Assembly (NCBI GenBank): GCA_045538735.1
Contig: JAZSRY010000033.1
Location: 1 to 5,486 of the forward strand
DNA from: SIG459 sp045538735
Lineage (GTDB): Bacteria > Bacillota > Clostridia > Oscillospirales > Oscillospiraceae
Direction of reading: 5' to 3'
Length of the DNA: 5,486 nt
Position 1 is the stretch's first letter. Each line of letters begins with the position of its first letter. Below the pieces are notes generated by a model. The model was not told the DNA's origin. It worked only from the letters and a program-made list of their open reading frames with translations, and did not search any database. Both the position numbers and the translations under genes were made by a program. Of this stretch, positions 1 through 4,900 are shown in pieces.

Positions 1-271
1 ATTTGCCCTGAAAGAGGGCGAGGAAGCCTATGCTTCATGGGATGGTTTTGCTGCATCCGGCGCCCGCGTGTATGATAACTATCTGCTTCAGGGTGAAGGA
101 AAAGCGCTGACTACGAATACAAGCATCACTGTCCTTTGGGATTGCGGCGGTGTCTATGTTGTCAGTGTCAACGGCGAGATCGGCTATATGCCGACCTCTA
201 TGGTAAGCCAGAACCGCATCGTCTTCTATGGCGGCGGCGGTGGTCAGGAATGGACCGACCCCGTTATGTAA
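1..271 (+). CDS. C-terminal part of a secreted/anchored SH3-like domain protein (5' end outside window)
   Basis: The frame is open from the left edge (first full codon at 2) to TAA at 269-271, giving 89 residues. Residues 5-75 align clearly with residues 130-190 of the protein starting at 4913: both share EGE-x-AY, W-x-G-F/Y-A-x-SGA, VYDNY-x-L-x-G, TNT and YVV-x-x-x-GE-x-x-Y. This matches a bacterial SH3-like fold (A-x-VYDNY...L-x-x-NT-x-V-x-VL...YVV...GYM). By analogy with the paralogue, the missing part should carry a signal or anchor segment, a Thr/Pro linker and a first SH3 domain; that is inference. Bacterial SH3 domains often bind peptidoglycan or peptides, but no ligand can be read here. 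The end is odd: five glycines (residues 77-81) followed by QEWTDPVM. An ATG at 68 lies inside the domain and is not the true start. A terminator begins 9 nt after the stop. Confidence 0.85.
   Translation, partial: FALKEGEEAYASWDGFAASGARVYDNYLLQGEGKALTTNTSITVLWDCGGVYVVSVNGEIGYMPTSMVSQNRIVFYGGGGGQEWTDPVM
230..268 (+). other. Gly5 + EWTDPVM C-terminal tail
   Basis: The last 13 residues of the left-edge SH3 protein are a run of five glycines followed by QEWTDPVM at the extreme C-terminus. It lies outside the SH3-like fold and resembles a flexible spacer ending in a short aromatic/acidic tag. Function is unknown. The equivalent end of the paralogue lies beyond the right edge. Confidence 0.5.
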
Positions 272-280
272 AAAAAGCAA

Positions 281-312
281 AAAAACGGCTCACCAATCGG
301 TGAGCCGTTTTT
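281..312. terminator. Bidirectional intrinsic terminator between convergent genes
   Basis: AAAAACGGCTCACC (281-294) is the perfect reverse complement of GGTGAGCCGTTTTT (299-312), with a 4-nt AATC loop, giving a 14-bp stem. On the plus strand the GC-rich core is followed by T5, ending the SH3 gene that stops at 271. On the minus strand the core is followed by T7, GC and T6 (complement of 271-285), an even stronger U-tract, ending transcription from the RHH gene. It lies between two convergent genes and probably serves both. Confidence 0.92.
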
Positions 313-362
313 GCTAGATAATATATTCGAAATAATATGCGGAATACACACTTGCGGTTCGT

Positions 363-410
363 CTTGGTTATCCCCTTGGGAGAACTGTCACCGCAGGCGA
401 CTGAGAGGGA
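363..410 (+). repeat. Degenerate dispersed-type intergenic repeat with two small hairpins
   Basis: This stretch has the order CTTGG, then TCCC-CTT-GGGA (371-381), then ACTGTCACC-GCA-GGCGAC (385-401), then TGAGAGGGA (402-410). It contains two short inverted repeats: 371-374/378-381 with a 3-nt loop, and 387-392/396-401 (GTC-A-CC / GG-C-GAC, one mismatch). From memory it resembles a common intergenic repeat of gut Clostridia in which 'CTTGG...GGGAG..CTGTCA...TGACTGAGAGGG' recurs many times per genome. Several bases differ from that remembered form, so this would be a decayed copy. Only one copy is in the window, so dispersal cannot be shown here. Confidence 0.45.
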
Positions 411-430
411 TATACAACTTTCGTTATACA
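411..430 (-). other. GNRA-tetraloop hairpin in the 3' UTR of the RHH gene
   Basis: Read as minus-strand RNA, positions 430-423 pair with 418-411 to form an 8-bp stem closed by a C-G pair around a GAAA tetraloop (complement of TTTC at 419-422). Two of the eight pairs are G-U wobbles in minus-strand RNA but would be A-C mismatches in plus-strand RNA, so the fold fits transcription from the RHH gene. No U-tract follows, so it is not a terminator. It could be a chance fold or an RNA-stability element. Confidence 0.35.
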
Positions 431-470
431 GTACTGAGATACGCTTTTGCCGCATATGAGATTTTGCAAC

Positions 471-653
471 TTATATTATTTCAATGTTGGAAATGCCAAA
501 CTCAAGAATAAGGTTGATGAGCTCATTGCGGGAGTGGTTACTCTCTTTTGCAATTTTGTCCAAATCAGCTAAAATCTCCTCGCGGATGCGTACGGAAATA
601 AGTCTTGTTCCGTCCTCTCCGCGCTTTTTTATTTTCAGGGGTTCAATGACCAT
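471..653 (-). CDS. Small ribbon-helix-helix (CopG/Arc-type) DNA-binding protein
   Basis: This 60-residue protein has a basic N-terminal arm (KIKKRGEDG, residues 7-15), a beta-strand with alternating pattern (TRLISVRI, 16-23), helix A (about 24-38, EEILADLDKIAKES), a turn, and helix B starting at the conserved SRNELINLILE stretch (41-51). This is the classic ribbon-helix-helix layout: a dimer inserts the strand pair into the DNA major groove. Such proteins act as repressors, antitoxins or plasmid/element copy-control factors. The start at ATG 653-651 is well supported by AGGTGA (complement of 661-666) with 7-nt spacing. No toxin gene lies next to it, so it is not an evident toxin-antitoxin pair. 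It is divergent from the LRR gene, with only the control region between them, so autoregulation and control of the LRR gene are plausible inferences. It converges on the terminator at 281-312. Confidence 0.85.
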   Translation of the reverse strand: MVIEPLKIKKRGEDGTRLISVRIREEILADLDKIAKESNHSRNELINLILEFGISNIEII

Positions 654-660
654 TTATATA

Positions 661-666
661 TCACCT
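661..666 (-). promoter_or_regulatory. Ribosome binding site of the RHH gene
   Basis: TCACCT on the plus strand reads AGGTGA on the minus strand, 7 nt from the ATG at 653. It matches the 16S-complementary AGGTGA used by the SH3 gene at 4913, also with 7-nt spacing. It fixes the RHH start. Confidence 0.85.
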
Positions 667-683
667 CATGATACATCTTAGTG

Positions 684-712
684 TTGACACAAAATATTTA
701 ATATATTACAAT
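684..712 (+). promoter_or_regulatory. Sigma-A promoter for the LRR-SH3 transcription unit
   Basis: The -35 box TTGACA (684-689) is a perfect consensus and the -10 box TACAAT (707-712) differs by one base, with a 17-nt AT-rich spacer. Transcription should start near 718-720, leaving a leader of about 113 nt before the ATG at 833. The -35 lies within a small inverted repeat (GTGT-TG-ACAC, 681-690) and the -10 within another (ATATT-AC-AATAT, 703-714). Either could be an operator for the divergent RHH protein, but AT-rich DNA gives palindromes easily. Confidence 0.8.
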
Positions 713-714
713 AT
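699..714. promoter_or_regulatory. Candidate operator: overlapping palindromes across the -10 region
   Basis: TAATATATTA (699-708) is a perfect 10-nt palindrome and overlaps the inverted repeat ATATT-AC-AATAT (703-714). Together they cover the forward -10. RHH proteins typically bind short inverted or direct repeats over their own promoter, so this is a reasonable candidate, but the flanking A/T richness makes chance palindromes likely. Confidence 0.3.
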
Positions 715-734
715 GATATATATAAGTAATACAA
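705..734 (-). promoter_or_regulatory. Possible minus-strand promoter of the RHH gene, overlapping the plus-strand -10
   Basis: On the minus strand, TTGTAT (complement of 729-734) and TGTAAT (complement of 705-710) are 18 nt apart. The -10 matches consensus at five of six bases; the -35 only at three of six. This -10 shares bases 707-710 with the forward -10, so the two would share melting DNA and compete for polymerase. An alternative is the extended -10 TGCTATAAA at the complement of 752-760, which has no good -35. Confidence 0.4.
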
Positions 735-832
735 ATGGCCTTTTGCGTGATTTTATAGCATTAATGCGTATTGTTCGGGAATAGGGGACAGACAACAATT
801 AGACGGAAATAAAAGGAAAGTAGGATTGTGAA
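713..832 (+). other. 5' leader of the LRR mRNA
   Basis: About 113 nt separate the predicted start site from the ATG. The leader contains a perfect palindrome, GCATTAATGC (758-767), and a weak long-loop pairing of ATTGTT (770-775) with AACAAT (794-799). No terminator-like hairpin with a U-tract, T-box or recognisable riboswitch core is visible. A seven-codon frame (ATG at 735 to TAG ending at 758) has no ribosome binding site. The likely ribosome binding site is AGGA at 822-825, 7 nt before the ATG, with a second purine run at 811-820. Confidence 0.5.
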
Positions 833-913
833 ATGAAAGGTATACGAAGAATTATCTGTATGCTTTTGGCTCTAATAATGGTAGTTGGCATGCTACCTGT
901 GCATGCCATCGCT
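833..913 (+). other. Signal peptide of the LRR protein
   Basis: Residues 1-27 have a basic start (KGIRR), a hydrophobic core (IICMLLALIMVVGMLPV) and an A-x-A site (A25-I26-A27) before VDGD. There is no lipobox cysteine at the cleavage point, so Sec export with ordinary signal peptidase I cleavage is expected. Confidence 0.85.
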
Positions 914-3900
914 GTGGATGGGGATGCCATTGTTGCAGCGGAGGAAACTGAACATAGTTATGAGGCCACCGTCACTCCTCCCACTTGCACGGAAGATGGT
1001 TATACCACCTATACCTGCGCTTGCGGAGACGAATATACCGATAATGAAGTAAGCGCCCTTGGTCATAGCTGGATAGAAGGCGACTGTGGAGCGGAAAAAA
1101 CTTGCTCTGTTTGCGGCACAAACGAAGGCGCTATCGAGCACACGGAACAGAACGGAGTTTGCAGCGTCTGCGGCGCTATTTCCGTAAGCATTGCAAATTT
1201 CCCCGATGATAATTTCAGAGAATACATCAGCGAGGAAATCAAAGGAGCTTCCGACGGCTGGCTGACAGAGGAAGAGCTTAAAGCCGCAACGAGCATTAAC
1301 GTTAATTCCCGAGGCATATTAAGTCTTAAAGGCATTGAATTTTTCACTTCCATTGAAACTCTCATATGCGGCAATAACAGCCTTATGGAGCTGGATTTGA
1401 GCAAAAATACAAAGCTAAAGTCGCTTGATTGCCAAAACAACAGCCTGACGGAACTCGACCTCAGCAACAATACCGAGCTTGACTATCTTGAATGCAGTTC
1501 AAATGCTTTGACAGCACTGAATCTCAGCAATAACAGCAAGCTTGATATACTAAGTTGCTCCGCAAACGCTCTGACAGAGCTTGACCTCGGCGGCTGCCCC
1601 GTGCTGCAGAACTTGTATTGCAGTTCAAATAAGCTTACAAGTATTGACCTTAGTGTTTGTCCCATACTGCGCGATTTGGATTGCAGCAATAATAAGCTCA
1701 CAAGCCTTGATGTGAGACCCTGCCGTAATTTGTGGATTTTGAAATGCGGCACGAATGAGCTGACAAGCTTGAATACCGAGGGCTGCAAGAGCCTTTCTGA
1801 ATTTTATTGCAGCAACAACGCGTTGACGAGTCTTGACCTCAGCACCAACACTATGCTTCATAAGCTTGACTGCAGCAACAATGCGCTGGAAAGCATTACT
1901 CTTGCTGAAAAACTCCAGATGGAGATTTTCGACTGCAGCTATAACAGTCTTGTAAAGCTTGACCTCGCAGGATGCCCAGTCAACAGGTTGAATGCGCAAT
2001 ATAATGTCCGAGTTATAACCGCACAGCAGAATAAATTTGACATGAGCACACTGCCGGGCTTTGATGTTTCCAAGGTGGTGGAGGTAATAGGCGGAACGCT
2101 GGAGGGAAATATCCTTACCGCCGAGGATGCGGTTGTCGGATATTACTACGACTGCGGAAGCAATGTAACTGCATGCTTTGAGCTTCTGATAGAAAACCTC
2201 TGCCAACATAACTGGAGCGAAGCAAACTGCACCGAGGTAAGAAAATGCTCTATCTGCGGTTTGGTTGATGGCAAAGCTCTTGGTCATAGCTATGAAGCCA
2301 CCGTCACTCCACCAACCTGTAGGGAAGATGGATACACCTCCTATGTCTGTGCTTGCGGAGATACATATACCGATGACAAGGTCACCGCACTCGGTCATAG
2401 CTATGGCGTGGATGGAGTATGCACAGTCTGCGGTGCCATCAAGGGAACTACCGAGCATACTGAGCAGAACGGAGTTTGCAGTACCTGCGGCGCGGTTTCC
2501 GTTAGCGAAGCAAATTTCCCCGACGATAATTTCAGAAGATATATCAACGACAATATTAAGGGTGCTTCTGACGGTTGGCTGACTAAAAGCGAACTGCTAA
2601 CTGTTACTAACATCTCTGCGTCAAACCGTGGCATTTCCAGCTTTGAAGGAATACAATATTTTACCGCCCTTGTGTATTTTTATTGTAATAGCAATGAAAG
2701 CCTGACAAGTTTGGATCTGAGCAAGAATACTAATCTTTATACTTTGTTTTGCAATGAAACTTCGCTGACTACGCTTGATTTGAGCAAGAACACTAAGCTC
2801 ACAAATCTCTATTGCAACAACAGCCAGTTGATAAGCTTAAACCTGAGCGGCTGTAAGCAACTGGAGACCTTACAGTGTTATGGCAATTTCTTGACAAGTC
2901 TTGACCTGAGCGGGAAAGACCAGCTTGTCTCCGTAAACTGCGATAACAACCTGTTGACAAGCCTGAATCTTCGTGGCTGCAGCTTTGTTCAAGGCGTGTA
3001 TTGCAAATCAAATCAGCTTACAAGTATTGTATTCGACAGATGCACCGAGCTCAGAACTATAGACTGCAGTAACAACCAGTTGACCGAACTGAATGTTAAA
3101 CCCTGTGTAAATCTGTCCTCACTCAATTGCAACAGCAACTATCTTGAGACTTTGGATGTCAGCAAAAACACCAAGCTTAGTGATTTGAGATGTGAAGAAA
3201 ACTACCTGACTACTCTGGAACTCGCTAACTGCCCGGACTTGAGAGTGCTGTGGTGCAGTGTCAATGAACTGGAAAGTCTTGATCTCAGCAAGAATGCGAA
3301 GATGCATACTCTGTATTGCGGCTATAATTACCTGACAAGCCTTGATTTGAGCAGTTGCGTGAAACTTAATTATATTGATCCTCAATATAATATCCGCGTT
3401 GTTACCGCTGACCAGAACAAATTTGACCTGAGCACACTTCCGAACTTTGATGTTTCCAAAGTGGTGGAAGTGGTTGGCGGAACTATCGAAGGTAATATCC
3501 TTACTGCCGAAGAAATGGCTGTAGGTTATTATTATGACTGCGGACTTGGGGTGGCTATTGGCTTTGTGCTTGTCTTTGAAAACCTATGCGAGCATCAGTG
3601 GATCGAGGCAAGCTGCACCGAAGATAAAATATGCTATATCTGCGGTGCCAACGGTGGCGAAGCCCTTGGCCACGATATGGGCGACTGGGTCACCACCGAT
3701 GAGCCCACCTGCACAGAAAACGGCAGCAAGCGCAAAGATTGCTCTCGTTGCGACCATTTCGAAACCGATGTCATTCCTGCCACCGGCCATAGCCACGAAG
3801 CCACTATCACTCCTCCCACTTGTACCGAAGATGGCTACACCACCTATACTTGCTCTTGCGGAGATACCTACACTGATGATGAAGTAGATGCTCTCGGTCA

Positions 3901-4900
3901 TGATATGAGCGATTGGGCCACCACCGATGAACCCACCTGCACCACCGACGGCAGCAAGCGCAAAGATTGCTCTCGCTGTGACCGCTTTGAGACCGAAGTG
4001 ATTCCTGCGGGTCACGACATGGGCGATTGGGTAACTATTACCGAAGCCACTCCCGATTCTGACGGCGAAGAGCGTAGAGATTGCTCCCGTTGTGACCACT
4101 TTGAAACCCGCATCACAAGGTTCGTTGACAATATGCTCAAGCTTGAGGGTGAGGATTTCCTCAATAAGACCACCGTTTATATAAACGGTCTGCCCTATCC
4201 CGTGGTTGCCAACGGCGATGAACGCTATGTTGAACTCCCCACCGAGGAAGACTGCAGCATAGTTACCTATGATTTCTATGTGGGAGACCCCAATGATGTA
4301 CACACCCAGTATCCTGTTGGTATGAAGGTCTATATGGTTTCCGATGGAGAAATCACCTATGTTGAGGAACTGGATAACCTTCTCCAGTATTCCGGCTCTT
4401 CCATCCGCATTACCGGAAACAAGGGCATACGCATGATAACCTCCCTTTATAAGGACACCAAGTCCGCCCTGACGGGCAATGGCTTGGCCGGCTATAAGCT
4501 TGTTGAGTATGGCACGGTTTTGGCCTTCGCCCACGAAGTTGAAGGGGACGGCGACCTTGTTCTCGGCAAGAGCTATTCCCGCTCCAACTATGCCTACAAG
4601 AGAGGCGTATCCGACCCCGTTTATGCAAATAAGGGCGACCTGACTCAGTATACCAATGTTCTTGTTGGCTTTAACCTTGACCAGTGCAAGGAAGACCTCG
4701 CAATGCGTCCCTATATAATTTTGGAGAACGCAGAGGGAGAGCAGTTCACGATTTACGGCGGAACTATCTACCGCAGCATTGGCTATGTTGCTTACCAGAA
4801 CAGAAATGCGGTCAAGCCCGGCACAGCGGCTTATAGCTTCGTATGGGAAATTATCCACCATGTCTACGGCGATCAGTACGACAGCGATTACAAAGGCTAA
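833..4900 (+). CDS. Giant secreted protein with two Cys-containing leucine-rich-repeat modules and Cys-rich repeat blocks
   Basis: The protein has 1355 residues. The signal peptide is 1-27 (KGIRR, hydrophobic core, cleavage probably after AIA-27), supporting the ATG at 833. Order: Cys block A (41-114), N-cap (115-173), ten 21-residue LRRs (174-383), tail (384-456), Cys block B (457-553), N-cap (554-612), eleven LRRs (613-844), tail (845-918), Cys block C (919-1096), C-terminal domain (1097-1355). The repeats follow LxxLxCxxNxLTxLDLSxNTx, matching from memory the bacterial 'IRREKO' LRR class with Cys at position 6. Function is probably extracellular binding; no catalytic motif is visible. It ends in DSDYKG with no LPXTG, dockerin or transmembrane segment, so retention must occur otherwise or it is released. 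Module 2 is clearly a duplicate of module 1. The gene has its own promoter and is probably co-transcribed with the SH3 gene 12 nt downstream. The ligand is unknown. Confidence 0.95.
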   Translation: MKGIRRIICMLLALIMVVGMLPVHAIAVDGDAIVAAEETEHSYEATVTPPTCTEDGYTTYTCACGDEYTDNEVSALGHSWIEGDCGAEKTCSVCGTNEGAIEHTEQNGVCSVCGAISVSIANFPDDNFREYISEEIKGASDGWLTEEELKAATSINVNSRGILSLKGIEFFTSIETLICGNNSLMELDLSKNTKLKSLDCQNNSLTELDLSNNTELDYLECSSNALTALNLSNNSKLDILSCSANALTELDLGGCPVLQNLYCSSNKLTSIDLSVCPILRDLDCSNNKLTSLDVRPCRNLWILKCGTNELTSLNTEGCKSLSEFYCSNNALTSLDLSTNTMLHKLDCSNNALESITLAEKLQMEIFDCSYNSLVKLDLAGCPVNRLNAQYNVRVITAQQNKFDMSTLPGFDVSKVVEVIGGTLEGNILTAEDAVVGYYYDCGSNVTACFELLIENLCQHNWSEANCTEVRKCSICGLVDGKALGHSYEATVTPPTCREDGYTSYVCACGDTYTDDKVTALGHSYGVDGVCTVCGAIKGTTEHTEQNGVCSTCGAVSVSEANFPDDNFRRYINDNIKGASDGWLTKSELLTVTNISASNRGISSFEGIQYFTALVYFYCNSNESLTSLDLSKNTNLYTLFCNETSLTTLDLSKNTKLTNLYCNNSQLISLNLSGCKQLETLQCYGNFLTSLDLSGKDQLVSVNCDNNLLTSLNLRGCSFVQGVYCKSNQLTSIVFDRCTELRTIDCSNNQLTELNVKPCVNLSSLNCNSNYLETLDVSKNTKLSDLRCEENYLTTLELANCPDLRVLWCSVNELESLDLSKNAKMHTLYCGYNYLTSLDLSSCVKLNYIDPQYNIRVVTADQNKFDLSTLPNFDVSKVVEVVGGTIEGNILTAEEMAVGYYYDCGLGVAIGFVLVFENLCEHQWIEASCTEDKICYICGANGGEALGHDMGDWVTTDEPTCTENGSKRKDCSRCDHFETDVIPATGHSHEATITPPTCTEDGYTTYTCSCGDTYTDDEVDALGHDMSDWATTDEPTCTTDGSKRKDCSRCDRFETEVIPAGHDMGDWVTITEATPDSDGEERRDCSRCDHFETRITRFVDNMLKLEGEDFLNKTTVYINGLPYPVVANGDERYVELPTEEDCSIVTYDFYVGDPNDVHTQYPVGMKVYMVSDGEITYVEELDNLLQYSGSSIRITGNKGIRMITSLYKDTKSALTGNGLAGYKLVEYGTVLAFAHEVEGDGDLVLGKSYSRSNYAYKRGVSDPVYANKGDLTQYTNVLVGFNLDQCKEDLAMRPYIILENAEGEQFTIYGGTIYRSIGYVAYQNRNAVKPGTAAYSFVWEIIHHVYGDQYDSDYKG
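953..1174 (+). repeat. Cys-rich block A of the LRR protein
   Basis: Residues 41-114 hold one HSYEATVTPPTC...GYTTYTCACGDEYTD unit with a CxC pair (62/64), a GHSW...CSVCG unit (C91/C94) and an EHTEQNGVCSVCG unit (C110/C113). The same three elements recur in block B. In secreted Firmicute proteins such modules are common spacers of unknown structure. The regular Cys pairs suggest disulfides or metal binding, which the sequence cannot decide. Confidence 0.75.
1175..1351 (+). other. N-terminal cap of LRR module 1 with degenerate EF-hand-like loop
   Basis: Residues 115-173 contain NFPDDNFREYI, then KGASDGWLTEEEL, then the pre-repeat SINVNSRGILSLKGIEFFTS. The DGWLTEEE stretch fits the second half of an EF-hand loop (Asp at 5, Gly at 6, Leu at 8, Glu at 12), but positions 1 and 3 are K137 and A139 instead of Asp, so calcium binding is probably lost. 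The arrangement is repeated in module 2. Confidence 0.6.
1352..1981 (+). repeat. LRR module 1: ten 21-residue repeats
   Basis: Residues 174-383 divide without gaps into ten 21-mers of the form LxxLxCxxNxLTxLDLSxNTx. Position 6 is Cys in all ten (C179, C200, C221, C242, C263, C284, C305, C326, C347, C368). Position 9 is Asn in every copy. Position 19 is Asn in repeats 1, 2, 3 and 8, Cys in 4, 5, 6, 7 and 10, and Lys in repeat 9. An incomplete copy (RLNAQYN) leads into the tail. Confidence 0.92.
1982..2200 (+). other. C-terminal tail domain of LRR module 1
   Basis: Residues 384-456 run from the partial repeat RLNAQYNVRVITAQQNKFD through FDVSKVVEVIGG and GNILTAED to VGYYYDCG...ENL. It is nearly identical in layout to residues 845-918 after module 2, so it is part of the duplicated unit and probably caps the solenoid. 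Confidence 0.6.
2201..2491 (+). repeat. Cys-rich block B of the LRR protein
   Basis: Residues 457-553 contain C-x-H-x-W...CSICG (C472/C475), GHSYEATVTPPTC...YVCACGDTYTD (C506/C508), GHSYGVDGVCTVCG (C530/C533) and EHTEQNGVCSTCG (C549/C552). It links LRR modules 1 and 2 and includes the same elements as block A in the same order. Confidence 0.75.
2492..2668 (+). other. N-terminal cap of LRR module 2
   Basis: Residues 554-612 mirror the cap of module 1: NFPDDNFRRYI, KGASDGWLTKSEL, then SASNRGISSFEGIQYFTA. It has the same length (59 residues) as cap 1. The EF-hand-like positions 1 and 3 are again non-acidic (K576, A578), while D580 and E587 remain. Confidence 0.6.
2669..3364 (+). repeat. LRR module 2: eleven repeats
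   Basis: Residues 613-844 form eleven repeats. The first is 22 residues because of one extra residue in the NSNES turn; the rest are 21. Position 6 is Cys in all eleven (C618, C640, C661, C682, C703, C724, C745, C766, C787, C808, C829). Position 19 is Asn in repeats 1, 2, 8 and 10 (numbering adjusted in repeat 1), Cys in 3, 5, 6, 7, 9 and 11, and Lys in repeat 4. It has one repeat more than module 1, so copy number changed after or during duplication. Confidence 0.92.
3365..3586 (+). other. C-terminal tail domain of LRR module 2
   Basis: Residues 845-918 match the module 1 tail: PQYNIRVVTADQNKFDLSTLP, FDVSKVVEVVGG, GNILTAEE, VGYYYDCG and ENL. The hydrophobic stretch GVAIGFVLVF (906-915) is too short for a membrane helix and replaces the more polar NVTACFELLI of module 1. 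Confidence 0.6.
3587..4120 (+). repeat. Cys-rich block C with three GHDMxDW units
   Basis: Residues 919-1096 hold a C-x-H-x-W...CYICG unit (C934/C937). Three GHDM(G/S)DW...DCSRCD(H/R)FET units begin at nucleotides 3671, 3899 and 4013 (CxxC pairs 970/973, 1046/1049, 1084/1087). Between the first two is one HSHEATITPPTC unit (986-1023). The third GHDM unit lacks the upstream PTC cysteine (EATPDSDG instead of EPTCTxDG), so its Cys pairing must differ. GHDM units are absent from blocks A and B. Confidence 0.75.
4121..4897 (+). other. Uncharacterised C-terminal domain of the LRR protein
   Basis: Residues 1097-1355 contain no LRR and only two cysteines (C1141, C1285). Visible landmarks are NGLPYPV (1119-1123 region), IRITGNKGIRMITS (1191-1204), GYKLVEYGTVLA (1220-1231), SNYAYKRGVSDPVY (1251-1264), NVLVGF (1275-1280), MRPYIILE (1291-1298) and GYVAYQNRN (1317-1325). 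The pattern suggests a beta-rich fold. From memory similar endings occur on other secreted proteins of gut Clostridia, but I cannot name a family. Confidence 0.55.

Larger units (their letters stand above)
953..3670 (+). repeat. Tandem duplication of a whole Cys-block + LRR unit
   Basis: Unit 1 is about 953-2284 (residues 41-484) and unit 2 about 2285-3670 (485-946). Both begin with HSYEATVTPPTC and contain, in the same order, EHTEQNGVCSxCG, NFPDDNFR, SDGWLT, the LRR array, FDVSKVVEV and GNILTAE. A third partial start of the unit (HSHEATITPPTC) occurs at 3788. The DNA copies have many silent differences, so the duplication is not recent. Confidence 0.85.

Noticed and set aside
311..511. Plus-strand 66-codon frame across the intergenic region
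   Set aside because: Its ATG is not a real start (no ribosome binding site; the frame runs over the terminator tail and the antisense of the RHH gene), and its translation has no recognisable pattern.
735..758. Seven-codon leader peptide frame in the LRR 5' leader
   Set aside because: No ribosome binding site precedes the ATG, there is no run of regulatory codons, and no attenuator hairpin follows.
776..793. CGGGAATAGGGGACAGAC resembling the 'GGGGACAG' motif seen near some transposases
   Set aside because: Single copy, no inverted partner, no transposase in the window; too short to support a mobile-element remnant.
899..919. Possible membrane helix in the tail of LRR module 2 (residues about 899-919)
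   Set aside because: Coordinates here are residue numbers of the LRR protein (nucleotides about 3527-3589). The hydrophobic core GVAIGFVLVF is only about 10 residues, and the homologous stretch in module 1 is polar, so it is better read as a beta-strand.
906..941. Alternative lipoprotein signal in the LRR protein
   Set aside because: The only Cys near the signal peptide (C9) is inside the hydrophobic core and there is no L-x-x-C lipobox at the cleavage region.
1625..2458. 277-codon minus-strand frame inside the LRR gene
   Set aside because: It is antisense to the LRR array and its periodic pattern simply mirrors the repeats; no start signals are visible.
1352..3364. LRR array as target of a diversity-generating retroelement or phase-variable recombination
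   Set aside because: No reverse transcriptase, template repeat, invertase or inverted repeat is visible. The repeats differ at many silent and non-silent sites, unlike template-driven variation.
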